Assembly (NCBI GenBank): GCA_037043455.1
Contig: JAWPHD010001143.1
Span: 1 to 64,000, forward strand
Direction of reading: 5' to 3'
Length of the DNA: 64,000 nucleotides
Origin: Cyrtodaria siliqua
Lineage: Eukaryota; Mollusca; Bivalvia; Adapedonta; Hiatellidae
Shown: positions 1-11,359 of the stretch, in pieces
How the letters are laid out: every line of letters starts with the position of its first letter
How positions within the stretch are numbered: the stretch's first letter is position 1
Program-made: the position numbers and the translations under genes
The notes under the pieces: generated by a model
The model's input: the letters and a program-made list of their open reading frames with translations, nothing else
What the model was told of the DNA's origin: nothing
The model's database searches: none

Positions 1-85
1 CCACCACAACAAAATCGACCGTCATATATAACCTTACATGTGTTGAAAAATGACCAAAAACATCATACAAACAAACAAACCATTC
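1..85 (+). mobile_element. 3' end of a tRNA-derived SINE
   Basis: The window opens inside the 3' part of a SINE: a CCACCACAACAAAATCGACC segment, a segment resembling 'ATAACCTTACATGTGTTGA', then a (CAAA)n-like tail ending near 81. The same sequence occurs in reverse at 37055-37307, where a full copy with a tRNA-like head is visible. Directly after the tail, 'CATTCGGCCATAGAGACG' matches the reverse complement of the SINE head, so a second, inverted fragment seems to abut it. Confidence 0.65.
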
Positions 86-289
86 GGCCATAGAGACGCT
101 CTAAAGTTATTAAGTAAGAGTGGAAAATGTTGTTTACCACAAAAAAGTTTCAGATGGTTCTTATTAAAGGCAAGATTGGACAGGTGGAGTTAAATTGTAA
201 ACAAGATATGTTTGTAAAATATATGCCCCCACTCGGCCGCCATTTTTTTTTGTTAACAATTCAGGTGCTATAACAAGTAGGCTGGTTAT

Positions 290-1345
290 GGAACCTGACC
301 TAGATACCGTTATCATTAGTGTGGCTATAAATATTGTGACCAATTTTTAGCACTACTGATCAAGGATCAGCCTTTTTTTGGAGCGACTACTCCTCTAAAA
401 CTACTGGATGGATATTCATAAAACTGTACAGAAATGTTGCCCATGAAGTCTAGTTGATCCTAGCAAACATTTATGTTGATGTGAAATCCCAGATGGCCGC
501 CAAAGCTAAAAAACAATTTTTAAAATACAAGTTCGTAGCGACTAATTATTGAAAACTCTAAGTGATATTGAGATCGGACTTTTTCTAAAATGATCAGCAT
601 GATATGATGTTGGTCCTTGTCAAAAAATGTTTTAATTTGACTTTAAACATGGCTGCCAGCAGCCATCTTTGTTTACATAGAGAGTATATAGTAAAAACCT
701 GTAGCGACTACTCGTCTCAGACTACAGAGTTTTATGAGACTTCACAGGAATGTTGCTCTTGATGTTTATTTGATCCTAGCAAAATTTCAGGCTGGCCGGA
801 AATTCAAGTTGGCTGCCACGGCTAAAAGATTTAAAAAAAAAAAAAATTGTAGCGATTACTTCCCGAAAACTATAAGTGATATTGATATGGGGGACTTTTT
901 CTAAAACGATCAGCCTGACACGAGGTTGGTCATCTTTGTTTACATAAGAGTTATATAGTAAAAGAGCGTATCAACTACTCCTCTGAAACAACTTGACGGA
1001 TTTTCATGACACTTCACAGGAATGTTGCTCTTGATATCTAGTTGATCCTAGCACAATTTCAGGGCGGCCGGAAATTCAAGATGGCCGCCACCGCTAAAAC
1101 TAGAGATTTTTAAAAAACAAGTTTGTAGCGACTACAACTATAAGTGATATTGATATGGGACTTTTCCTAAACAGATCAGCATGACATGATGTTGATCCTT
1201 GTTGCAAATTATTTTGATTTGACTTTAAACATGACTGCCGCGGCCATCTTTGTTTACATTGAATAAAAACTTGTAGCGACTACTCCTCTGAATCTACTTG
1301 ACGGATTTTCATGAAACTTCACAGGAATGCTGATCTAGCTATCAA
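290..1345 (+). repeat. Degenerate ~300-bp tandem repeat, four units
   Basis: Four diverged units contain the same ordered blocks: 'GTAGCGACTACTCCTCTGAA', an ACGGATTTTCATGAAACTTC block, 'TTGATCCTAGCA', and a 'GGCCGGAAATTCAAGATGG' block followed by a TGATATTGATATGGGACTTT block. The first block recurs near 382, 701, 969 and 1274, so spacing is roughly 270-320 bp. No open frame runs through the units. The same family reappears at 40465-40970, so it is both tandem and dispersed. Confidence 0.75.
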
Positions 1346-1349
1346 AAAC

Positions 1350-2790
1350 CTATCAGTAGACCTTCAAGGTCATTGACCTCTTGTTTTTTAACAGTGAACA
1401 AAATCGGCCACAATTGTGAAAAAATATCTATTATGAATTGTGAAGTAGCCGAATTTCGGCCCCTGTTATATCAGGAAAAAAGCCCTGCTTGATGTTGTCC
1501 ATCATTAACTGATTTCCACCAGATTTGTACAGCAATACAGGCCCTCTTGTGCATTTTGTTTCTCGTCTTCAAAATAAATTAATCTGTGTCTAGAAAGTAT
1601 TCAATTCCAAATAATTTAGCAGTAGATTTATAGCAAAAACAAAATCCATCAAATTATAGGATATTACACATACTAAGGAGTTCATCTACCAGTATTAAAC
1701 TTAGTATAAACTGTGTCAATGAGACAATTATGATATTTTCCAAGACCGGAAGTTGAAGGCTACATCCAGAGTTGCCAGTCTATATTGCAAGTTATGGAAG
1801 CCAAGTAGTGTTTAACTGTACTTCATTGAAGATAAATAAAGTATTATAAAAATAAATAAAAAATGCGTACATCCATAGTGCTTGGATTGCCTTGTTATCA
1901 TTATTCATAGACTGAAAAAAATCTCTGAATGTTATATGAACATCATTAAAGAAACACATGGCAATTTTGATTTCTTCCATTGTCCGAACTTTTTATTTAG
2001 ATTATAAAAACATAATTTGACATTCGTGCGTTAATAAAGGTAAACATTGCATGGAATAAATACATTGAGTACTAATGTTCTTGTAATATTGGCATGTGTC
2101 CCTTTAATGTATACTAAAAACACACTTTTAAAGCATATCCAGATTTTAGCACCATCTTGGTAACAAAGTGGATACGGGCTAGTGCCAGGACTATTGCTGA
2201 AGACCTCTGCATGTGGGTTCATTCCCTGGCATAGGCATGTCTGATAATAAACTCCATCTCGTTTCCCTCTGATGTAGCTGTCCCAATTTTACCTAATATG
2301 ATTGTTAATAGGACATAAAACTCTTTTGATTTCATGTCTCGGAATAAGCTATAGTTTAAAGGGACAGGAAAAACAAGTAGAGTCGCTAGTTTTTAGATCT
2401 ACTGATCAAAGATCAGCAGATCTCGGGTTTGCGGCGGATGTATGGAGATGGTGAGGTGTTCTTAATATTTTCTTTCATAATATTGGCAGGCCATGTGGAA
2501 TATTAAAGGCTAACGTCAACATGATTTGATGCAAAAAAAGGCCAGTCTGCTGAGGGAGAGAGAGAGAGGCAGCAGTTCAAATAGGACAGCGGGATTTAAA
2601 GCATAGGTAGATCTCGTTTTTGTTGTTGTTTTAAAGTCGAAACATATTTAGGCAATTTGTTACAATAAACTTATTTTTCTCAATTCTTTTTGAGGGTCGT
2701 AATATTTGTTGTTGAAATGAGCCCTTTTTTATTTTAGTTTTTATTATATTTGTTTTTATTTGTTTTTTATATTAATTTTCTTTTGTGGCA
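1350..2790. other. AT-rich region without a supported gene
   Basis: Only short open frames are present, none with codon structure, splice context or recognisable motifs. A 13-bp-arm hairpin lies at 2392-2420 (AGATCTACTGATC and its near complement). 'GTGGGTTCATTCCC' near 2213 resembles a pol III box B, but no complete tRNA fold could be made around it. Confidence 0.5.
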
Positions 2791-2797
2791 TGAGGCG

Positions 2798-2843
2798 GAG
2801 GGGGGGGGGGGGGGGGGGGGGTTGGGGGGGGGGGGGGGGGTTT
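2798..2843. repeat. Poly-G tract with G-quadruplex potential
   Basis: Two uninterrupted runs of about 22 and 18 G are separated by TT, followed by TTTGG. Long homopolymers are prone to length error in assemblies. If the length is real, the tract could fold as a G-quadruplex on the plus strand. Nothing gene-like is adjacent. Confidence 0.8.
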
Positions 2844-3441
2844 GGAGTGAAGGGATGTGGGGAGTAAGTCGGACATCGTACCTTCCTTAAAAATCCCCCC
2901 ATCCCCGACCCTGGATCCGCACTTCAATTTGTTAAACAGGGTTACTTCCCTCCCTGAGGTATTACGTCATAATCATCTGTAATAATAATGTTGAGAATAC
3001 CCCTATGACGTGTTTGCGCCGAGTCAAAAGCTACGGAAAATACAAACTATGTTGATTCTATAGCCTTTCTAGCCATTTTAAAGATTGGATTCGGACACAC
3101 GATAAGTTGTTGAAAAAGCATGTTTACAGAAAATATAACATTACGTTGATACATTAACATGCTAGTCTTTCGAAGTTGACTCAATTGACAAAATCGGCGT
3201 AAAAATCGCTGTATTTTTGCATGTTTGATGCTCGATTTGAAAGCATTCAATAAATATTTTGATGTTTTCTTTGACTTATGACATTGTTTTCATTGGTATA
3301 ATTAATTTCAAATGGAGGATGTAGTGGCAATAATGGCTGCGTATATTTTTTTCGGTCATTTCAAGCCAACAAAATGGCGGATTTTCAGGTTTTTTCAAAG
3401 AGGTACTCGGTAGGGGACTATTTTAAACGTTGCCATACTAG

Positions 3442-4220
3442 TTAGAGGCCAGTTTCCGTCCAAGCCCAGTTTCCGTCATTCTCGTTTAAAAAACGTTTTA
3501 ACACTGCAAATTACTTACGCGATGTCACTTATTGTCAGACGTTTATAACTGAAGATTGGAAACAGGAAAAACAACCAAAAAGTAAATCAGCGGTACAAAA
3601 ACAAAAGGGATTTCTCCGAAAAATGTGTTTACTTCCTTATATGGCGTTGGGGATCCGCGCGCATACTGCCGTATAATAATCTATTAAAATATTAACACTG
3701 TAATGACGTCATATGTTTTTCACTCTTCAGTTAAAATATACCGTGATTATATAGTTTAACCAAAGAAATAACTCGTACAACCTGTATCTGTTTGATTTAC
3801 ACAGAGTTACTGTAAATTGTCGTCGTTGAACATTTTACATTGACGTCACCAGACGCATTGGTATAACGATCGATGTGACTGATGGAACAATGCAAACTTA
3901 CCATTTTTACAATGAAATTGTTGAATAGACTTGCAAACAAGTTTCTAATTCTTAAAAGTTTACTGTATCTTGACCTAGTTGAATCTATCACTAGATAAAG
4001 TACATGACGGAAACTGGGCTTGTAAACAAAATGATTTCTCAGTTTTAGTCTATTTATAAAAAGGTCACGTGCCACTTTGATAATTTATATAAAACAAAAT
4101 TCTTTGGTATCAAATTTCCAGGAAGAGGTATCCTAATAGAAAATAGAGTACAAATTATCAGGATAAATAGATTTCTGAAAAATTAGTTTATGTTTAAATA
4201 ACTGACGGAAAGTGGCCCCC
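3442..4220. mobile_element. Candidate MITE with GGCCAGTTTCCGTC-type inverted ends
   Basis: The left end reads 'GAGGCCAGTTTCCGTCCAAG', followed by a second 'CCCAGTTTCCGTCATTCTCG'. The right end reads 'AACTGACGGAAAGTGGCCCC', the reverse complement with a few changes. An inner 'CATGACGGAAACTGGGCTTG' lies at 4003. The doubled inverted termini support a non-autonomous DNA transposon of about 780 bp. A partial copy of the left end, about 85% alike, lies at 29943-30050. The open frames inside (up to 92 codons) show no motif, and no clear target-site duplication was found. Confidence 0.5.
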
Positions 4221-4289
4221 GACGAGTACAGTTGTCAAGTGAATGAAGACGCACAAGGAAATAATCACTTGCGTACCCACTGCTCATGA

Positions 4290-4490
4290 ACAGACAATAC
4301 ATTCACACTAGCGTTTGCACAAGCGTTTGCACAAGCGTTTGCTTAGTGCTGCGTGGCGGCCGTAAAAGTTGCCCCGTCTACAAATCAGTAGTGTTATTAC
4401 TTACTGGTCCTTTGGGATCATCAGGCCCAGTCCTTGTGGAATTAAAGTAGTAAATTGCTTAAGCCGGTGCTAGGAGGCGTGAGATTTTAC
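4290..4490 (+). repeat. Dispersed repeat, copy 1 of 2
   Basis: This block shares 'CACTAGCGTTTG', 'CTTTGGGATCATCA' and 'ACCGGTGCT'-type segments in the same order with 13945-14125. The first copy has a triplicated CAAGCGTTTGCA motif. No protein is apparent; it is probably a non-autonomous mobile element. Confidence 0.6.
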
Positions 4491-4499
4491 ATTACCAAT

Positions 4500-5635
4500 C
4501 TTATGGATATCATCGAAAAATACAGTTATTATATATATAATTTAATTTATACCGAAACAAATTTGGAGTATCTTTAAATGTGAGTAAATAATAATACGCG
4601 TATTATCATAAAATAAAAGCAAAATAAGACAAGAATGTGTCATATAGTATATATTCCGAGGAATATGCAGCTTACACGTCGAGTCGTACTGATACAAAAG
4701 TCTGGAGTACCTCTGTACCATATACATTGCTAACATTGCTACCAGAAATGATCAATGCGGTGCAGAGCTGCAAACGTGCGTGTAACTCGGCCGATGTCAG
4801 CACAACGACTGATGAAATATTTCGCTGCTAGTGTTATATACTAGGGTGTGTGTCAGTACTTAATTGGTTCCATCTGTGTAACTCCATTCTTCCTTCTGAT
4901 AGCTTTTTCGAGACGTTTCATTTGATGCTAAGGTGAGAGTACTTCTCACCATATTACCGCCGATATATCAGGACTGAATTATCTTAATCCTCTTAATTAC
5001 CATTCGGCAGTATTCTGATATTGTACGAGATCTCGACTGAGTAATACTTAAATTACTTTAATATCATTTGTATGTGAAGGACGAAATACTGGAATCTAAC
5101 AGCAGTGTTTATTTCCATGAGCATATGTTATCAAATCTTCTTTCTGTATTTATTTCTATATATACATATACATCTTAATAATAGTATTATTACTCAAACG
5201 TGAGTAATGTGTCTTGTAACATATTTTGTAATATATCTCGTAAAATACTTCTAGTTTCAGTTAGATAAACTCCTTATTGCATACCACCCCGTGACAGTCA
5301 CGATATATTTGTGATATAGTTTGAGTACACACTCATTTTTTATTTTGCATTAGTTCATTTTGGCTTTTGCGAGTTTAGTTATATGATAGTACATTTTATC
5401 ATGTCGATCTGCACAATTCTGCCGAGAAACAGGGTGCCTGAGATAAAACCTTATCTTGGCAGTTACGTTCCGATCCTGTCAGGTGCACTTCTTTTGATGA
5501 CGTCAGCATCTTTTTTGATGACGTCAGGGTATATTTAATGACGTCTGGGTAGTTTTGAACGGAAAAAAATGTGGAAAAAAGGGGAAAAGGGTAAATTAAA
5601 TGATGTTAAACGATCAACATGATCAATAGAATATC
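4500..5635. other. AT-rich region; cluster of CRE-like sites at its right end
   Basis: No supported gene. Between 5496 and 5550 there are two TGACGTCA palindromes and one TGACGTCT at about 25-bp spacing, the consensus for bZIP (CREB/ATF) factors. No transcript start could be tied to them, so a regulatory role is only a possibility. Confidence 0.35.
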
Positions 5636-5638
5636 AAG

Positions 5639-5736
5639 TTAGTGACTGATCGTATCCAGTTTATCAGGTTCGGCACAGCCTCGGACTTCATTTTTCCTCA
5701 GCCTCACCTGATTAACTGGATACGATCAGGCACTAA
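5639..5736. repeat. Fold-back hairpin with GGCACAGCCTCGG apex
   Basis: The left arm 'TTAGTGACTGATCGTATCCA' is the near-perfect reverse complement of the right arm that ends at 5736. The inner parts pair less well. At the centre lies 'GGCACAGCCTCGG', a mini stem (GGC/GCC) with an ACA loop followed by TCGG. The same 13 bases form the apex of the unrelated hairpin at 12614-12740. Confidence 0.75.
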
Positions 5737-6189
5737 CATGATACTCTCTACATGTCTATATCGTGAGACATAGTTTCTTTCCAGTATGCTATTTCGACGG
5801 ATAGAAAATGATCCCAACAATGTCAATAGCAACAATTAATCAGACAGGCGTATACTCGCCTTTATTACGTATACACTGTTCTATTTACTTGTTAGTTGCA
5901 ATGCTAGCTAGTGTATATTTTAACATAAGCAAGTTTATCTTTAGTAGGTATTGTAATAATTACATAACCATGAATTTCAACCCTCCGCAGTCACCCATTT
6001 TTTCTCTATTGTATGCCGGATGTTCTATCATGTCAATTGATATACAGATGACCAATTTTACCTCCAATGGAACCCGCTGTAGTTGAGTTTGTTTATGGCT
6101 TGTGACTTTCGGTATTATACCTTTTATTATCTGTATTATTTACAGATGCATGCATCATTCGTTTTACCCCTGGTATTTTAAAGTGTAAT

Positions 6190-6925
6190 GCTTTGACATA
6201 TTTTAGATGTCCAAGCTAGGTCCAGCTGATTAGCCAAACTTGCTAATAATTGTCTTTTAGTTCCCAAATTTAGATATCATATTTCTTCTGTACCCCTGTC
6301 TGTGTAAATGTGTTTGTTAGATGTACTTATTTGATATCAGGGAAGGTCATTTTTTATATCCAGTTGTCATTTCCTCCTTTATAGTTTGTCATAGTTCCCT
6401 GACCTATATGCTGTATTATAAACCTGCTGACGGATCGGCAATATATGTTATATAGTATGTGTCTCTAATGGTGTTTTCCGTGTGTGTGGTTCATAATCGA
6501 TATGTATACGCATGTGACATCCTCATCAACTGTCAGTGTTCATTTGGGTATACGTTGTTTTCCCGTGTGTTTATTGTATTTATAACTGTATTAAATATTC
6601 GTCGTGTATTACCAGCCATGAAAATAGTGGGTTTTCGCGGCACTTTCAAATAGTCGGAGGTTCTTTATATACATAAACCGAGGCCACTTGTATTTTTCAA
6701 CAAATATCATGTGTAAATAAGCAGTAAATGCTATTAAACAGATTTGCATTCCCAAGAAAGAGACGCAACTTTGTTTGTTACCTATATTTTGTTATACGGT
6801 CGTGTACCTATTGCAGCGTTGTACCTACTTTTATGAGCGGGCTATACGGAACTACTATAGTACTAAGTACTATATGTTTGACAATTTACAAGTTCTGTTT
6901 CGAGAGTGGTGTGTGTAATCTAATA
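6190..6925 (+). repeat. ~740-bp dispersed repeat, copy 1
   Basis: The segment matches 19243-19985 in the opposite orientation over almost its full length at roughly 85-90%. The 64-codon open frame beginning at 6459 has a near-identical counterpart in the other copy. The identity is at DNA level throughout, so this does not by itself show coding. No terminal repeats were recognised. An unclassified mobile element is the simplest explanation. Confidence 0.65.
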
Positions 6926-7177
6926 TAACACAATGTGCAATCGTTCATATGACGTTGATCGCGTTACTTGTTAAACTAGTTACTAAATAACCGGTGACCT
7001 ACTTATAACAGAAAAATGAGTATCTTATAAATTTAAATGATTGGTATTGTTTTTAAGAAAAATATCAATTAGTGAAAACGTTGACAGAGGATGTAAGTGT
7101 TCAAACATGTTTGCATTATTGGCTGTTCGTTCTTAGGTTTTGTTATATCCCCGAATGGTGGCATATAGTAGTCGCGC

Positions 7178-7540
7178 CGTCCGTCCGTCCGTCCGTCCGT
7201 CCGTTCGTTCGTCCGTACAATCGTGTCCGGTTAATAACTCTGACAATAATTGACGGATTTTCCAATAACTTGGCACAATTGCTCATCACAACAAAACGAC
7301 GTGTCGCAAATAAATTCCAGGTCGGTGGCTCCAAGGTCAAGGTCACACTTCGAGGTCAAATGTCAAAATGAAGTGCTTTCTTGTCCGGTTAATAACTCTG
7401 ACATTCATGAACAGATTTTCCTCACCACAACAAGACGACGTGTCGCGTAAAATATCCAGGTCCGTGGCTCCAAGGTCAAGGTCTCACTTTGAGGTCGAAG
7501 GTCACTTCGGGGGCATTTGTCATTTACAGTGACATTTCTT
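7178..7540 (+). repeat. (CCGT)n-headed repeat with two ~165-bp tandem units
   Basis: A (CCGT)n/(TCGT)n microsatellite at 7180-7213 is followed by two copies of a unit containing 'GTCCGGTTAATAACTCTGAC', 'AACGACGTGTCGC', 'GGTGGCTCCAAGGTCAAGG' and 'GAGGTCAA'. This style of repeat is common in bivalve genomes (general knowledge). The open frames across it on both strands follow from the simple sequence and are not genes. Confidence 0.75.
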
Positions 7541-7547
7541 GTTTGTG

Positions 7548-7745
7548 TGATGTTTTACGTCATTTCCAATACATATAAGATTATATATGACGGTCGTAAT
7601 GTTTGTCGTGAAGGCAGACCACCTACTTTTCCAGAGTAAAACCAGTACTGTACACCTCCCGCCATCCGTAAAAATCGACACTTCCTCACTTACAAATCGA
7701 GCTCCCAGTGGGATTCGAACCCTCAGCGGTGAGAGGCGAAGGTTT
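7548..7745 (-). mobile_element. tRNA-derived SINE, minus strand, 5'-truncated
   Basis: On the minus strand a perfect box B 'GGTTCGAATCC' (in AGGGTTCGAATCCC) is followed by a TCGATTTTTACGGATGGCGG segment, a GTACAGTACTGGTTTTAC segment and a CGACCGTCATATATAATCTT segment. These correspond one by one to the full SINE at 37055-37307. The tRNA-like head is shortened, and the (CAAA)n tail is largely lost. Confidence 0.7.
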
Positions 7746-8109
7746 ACGTAAGATGAAAATTCATAACCGATTTGGGATAAATATAAGCTTTAAAATCGCA
7801 ATTTCATTTCATTGCGTAAAAATCTTGATCAACTGCTTCAAGTTGCTGTCAAAATGTGTTACAACTGCTGCATTTTGCTGCATTTTTTTATCCTTGTTTC
7901 GTTTAAAATTCACAACTCTCTAAAAAATACATTCTGCGCTCTGACATCTGACTGTATATGATAGGATGATTGTTATTTATGACTGTAAGCCCAAATGAGC
8001 TGAATGTTTAAACGTGTACGAGCATACAGCGATTCTGCCGTGTTAATGACATGTGTAATAAGCGTATTTACAACATGGTGTTTGATGTTTGTCTTTAATC
8101 TTGTCTTAT

Positions 8110-8440
8110 CTTAACGGTTTGTTGTCTTGTTGCTCTCGCTTCTGCTAAGTCATCGAGTACTTACCTTGTGGCTTTCTATGGTTCTGTTTTTTATATTATA
8201 TATACATGATCATTTATGTTTTTTACTTATATTGCCTATTTATGCTGTCTTGATTGTTAGAGATTATAACATGGTGGGTATATCTTTAGTTGCACTGTCC
8301 CGTTTATTGGGATGACAATAGGGTAAGGGTGAGGTTTGATGCACCCTAGAACCTCGTTTAAACCCCCAGTTGTTTGGTGTCACTGACCGTTCCAAGGCGG
8401 TTGCCCTATTGTCAAACCTTTTGTGTTTGTGATGTATTAC
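8110..8440 (+). repeat. Interspersed repeat with AACCTCGTTTAAAC core, copy 1
   Basis: This is one of five copies in the window (8110, 11035, 14610, 18150, 45362). Shared blocks are 'TCATCGAGTACTT', 'GTGGCTTTCTA', 'CACTGTCCCGTTT', 'CCTAGAACCTSGTTTAAAC' and 'TTCCAAGGCGGT'. On the minus strand the core resembles a pol III box B (GGGTTTAAACC), so it could be SINE-like, but no A box was established. Confidence 0.65.
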
Positions 8441-8444
8441 TTTG

Positions 8445-9700
8445 CCTTTTATTCATCTTTAAAGTCGTTCTTTTTTCTATGTGTGTTTATGGTTGACTGT
8501 CGTCCTTGAATACAATTTTTCCTGTTCGAGTTGTATATCTACTTTAGCTCTGAAACAGTCTGTCACACTGACTCACTGACTGACTGACACAAGCTGATCC
8601 TCTGATCCCCTGATCTGATCTACTCTGGTCTCTGTTACCTTAATATGTAAACAAAATCCGTGACATTTCTGAAATACAATCTACGAGAACATGTGACTGT
8701 TGCTTGTACCAATTGTCACTCATGTTACTAATTAAAGAATTGTGTTTTAATTCCCCATGCCAAATACAAAAAGCAATGCAAATATTATGCATGGTATATC
8801 CGATGTCTTGCAACATTTTAATTTAGTTTACTAACAATGAGTGCGTTACTGATGCAAGTTTAACATGTGCATGGGAAAATGTGCCAACATCCATATTATC
8901 GAAATATGTTATTCATTGTTCAGTGCGTTTACAGAGACAAGAAAGGATATTCATTAAAGCAACTTGTGTTCGGAATTCTGTATATCAATCCACTTTCCCA
9001 AATTAGTTATTAATAAAAGATTTATAATTAACTCCAAATAACGTAACTTTGCTACGGTATTAATAAAGACAAAAGTATATATAAAAATGGCACAGGAAAT
9101 GTAGCATCAAAGAGTTATTTGTATTAATTTTCTTGAATTGTCAATGTTTAGCTATTGTTTTTAAATCACGTAAGGCCTGTAGTAAATCGGTAAATCGTTC
9201 CCGATGATTGTGATTTTCTATTCAATATCGGAAATAATGATTCAATGAAATATTCAATGTACATTAAAATCCAATTTCCGATATGTAAGTCATTATTGGG
9301 AGAGCATTTTCCCGTAAGCCGTTCTCAAACCCGTAACTTTCCGCTCATCTTTTGACAAATATAACACGTCGCAACACGGAGTTTGTTTTACTATTAGTGA
9401 TATCTCTATAAATATAATACATAACATGCATTACTAGTTGAGTTCTCTTATATCTTAGTACTGAACTAGTTCAATAAGTTTAGACAGATGTATGAATTGG
9501 ACAGCATAACACAAAATCTAATTTAGAAACTAGTATATAATATGTAAAAGAATAAAACCTTGGCACATGTTACCATGAAACTGATTATTAAGCTCAAAGT
9601 TAATGTTTTACTTTCTTGTAAATGTTATTCAACATTATTATATAACCTATAAATAGACGCGTTTTCATTGGCTAAAAAGTAATTTTTTAGAAAAAATATC
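8445..9700. other. AT-rich region, no supported gene
   Basis: Only short random open frames are seen. A small GACTCACTGACTGACTGAC repeat lies near 8570. No splice-flanked open exon, tRNA-like fold or terminal repeat was found. Confidence 0.5.
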
Positions 9701-9707
9701 TAGCGAT

Positions 9708-9800
9708 ATTGACCTGTTTTTTTGATATTGACCTGTTTTTTTGATATTGACCTGTTTTATATAATTGTTTTTTTGATATTGACCTGTTTTATATAATTGT
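9708..9800 (+). repeat. Short tandem repeat GATATTGACCTGTTTTT
   Basis: Four imperfect copies of a GATATTGACCTGTTTT unit are present, 17-35 bp apart. The last two units are extended by ATATAATTGT. The array ends 27 bp before the fold-back at 9827. Confidence 0.8.
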
Positions 9801-9826
9801 AAATTGAGGGTTATATAATAAAACAG

Positions 9827-9960
9827 TTATGGACTTTTCAGCTGTTATACATGATGTTGATATGTACCAAAAAATCATTATTGACCTCGGCTATCGCCTC
9901 GGTCAATAATGATTTTTTTGGTGCATATCACATCATGTATAACAGCTGAAAAGTCCATAA
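9827..9960. repeat. 134-bp fold-back hairpin with GGCTATCGCCTCGG apex
   Basis: The two arms (starting 'TTATGGACTTTTCAGCTG') are almost perfectly complementary for about 60 bp each. The apex reads CCTCGGCTATCGCCTCGG: a GGC/GCC mini stem, a TATC loop, then TCGG. Arm sequence is unrelated to the hairpins at 5639 and 12614, yet the apex is the same type. Confidence 0.85.
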
Positions 9961-9964
9961 TTGT

Positions 9965-11030
9965 ATAATATGCACTGGTTGTCGACAAGCGTGTCCTCTC
10001 ACGTATCCATGAAAACAGTGTGAGGATGAATCTCATTTAGATAAATAGCAACCTGCCATTGTGATGTAATTACTAACGCTCCACATGTTCATTATTTTAG
10101 GGGAGATAGTCTGAATAGGGTATAATCTGTTGTGTAACACAATCTGCCATCTTCCGACGCTTCCCGTGATCAGTTTGTCCACGTTAATAGGTCGGTACAA
10201 GTATGTATGGTTTGTTTAATTTGCCAGACGGTATCCTCTAACACACTCAGCAGAAGTATTAGGATATTTAAGACAAATGCATAGATGATCACGTGTATAT
10301 GAATGTATAACAAAGTCGAAACAGCCACACAGGAATCATTCAGTGACTAGGAACAAACCTGAGCAACAAGAATATAGACCATTAAAAGTACAAAAGACAA
10401 GTTTCATTTGAATTGAATATGGTTTAATAGGTCATCAACCGAGTATAGGTATTTTGAGCAACTACATACAGGGGGGAATGATACACCTTTAAGAGCACAG
10501 GTGAATAAGTCACAGCTCTTAGTGTATGAATAGTGACTAATAACTGGTATTTGTGGATATTAAAAGGCATCGCACGTAAACATGGGACAGTACTATTAAG
10601 TATTTATGACAAATGTACAGCCACACATATCAAAAAGAGTAAACGGTTCCAAGGCTTACAAAACAACAATTCACTTAACTTCATATCAAAACAATAATGC
10701 AATTTCCTGTTTAATGCGCCACGGTACATTTTCATTTAAATTCAATGTTTTAATCTGTAACGGTGTAGATAATAACTGCATTGTCTGTGTATTAATTAAT
10801 AGCTTCATCTGGATTGCCTTATACATCTACAAATTAATATGTATATGGTGCCTTAGCTAAACAGTAGCGGTTAACTTATCTAACTGTACGAAGAGGTTAT
10901 GACCCATTTACAGTTCGCCACTATGCCTTCCTCTTTGATTGTGCAATGACAGGACCGATTGTCGACCGTATGATGACGTCTATCTAAATCCTCAAAGGAC
11001 GGTAGCGTCCGACCTTGTCTTGTCGTACCC
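9965..11030. other. Intergenic region, no supported gene
   Basis: The 84-codon frame starting at 10606 has no recognisable domain and no splice context. The segment 10410-10520 is loosely similar to 39345-39430 (GAATTGAAT...CATCAAC...GAGTATAGGT), suggesting an old dispersed repeat. Confidence 0.45.
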
Positions 11031-11034
11031 TTTC

Positions 11035-11355
11035 TGGTTTCTTCTCTTGTCGCTATGGCTTCTGCCAAGTCATTGAGTACTTGCTCTGTGGCTTTCTAGG
11101 CTTTTTTAATATTCATATATACAGTATCATTTATGTGTTTTACTTAAATACTGCCTATTGATGCTGCATTATTTGTTAGAGAATATAACCTGGCGGGGAT
11201 ATCTTTATTTACACTGTCCCGTTTTATTGCGATAACAATAGGTAAAGAGTGAGGTTTATTGTACCCTAGAACCTGGTTTAAACACCAGCGGCCGTTTTGG
11301 CCACTGACAATTCCAAGGCGGTAGGTCTATTGTCAATTAGTTATGTTTGTGATGC
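11035..11355 (+). repeat. Interspersed repeat with AACCTGGTTTAAAC core, copy 2
   Basis: Same family and orientation as 8110-8440, about 80% alike, including 'GCCAAGTCATTGAGTACTTG', 'CACTGTCCCGTTTTATTG', 'CCTAGAACCTGGTTTAAAC' and 'CCAAGGCGGT'. It ends near 'GTTATGTTTGTGATGC'. Confidence 0.7.
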
Positions 11356-11359
11356 CGTC

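Noticed and set aside
7072..7450. Frames of 66-99 codons across the (CCGT)n repeat
   Set aside because: Arise from SVRPSVRP-type simple-sequence translation of a common dispersed repeat.
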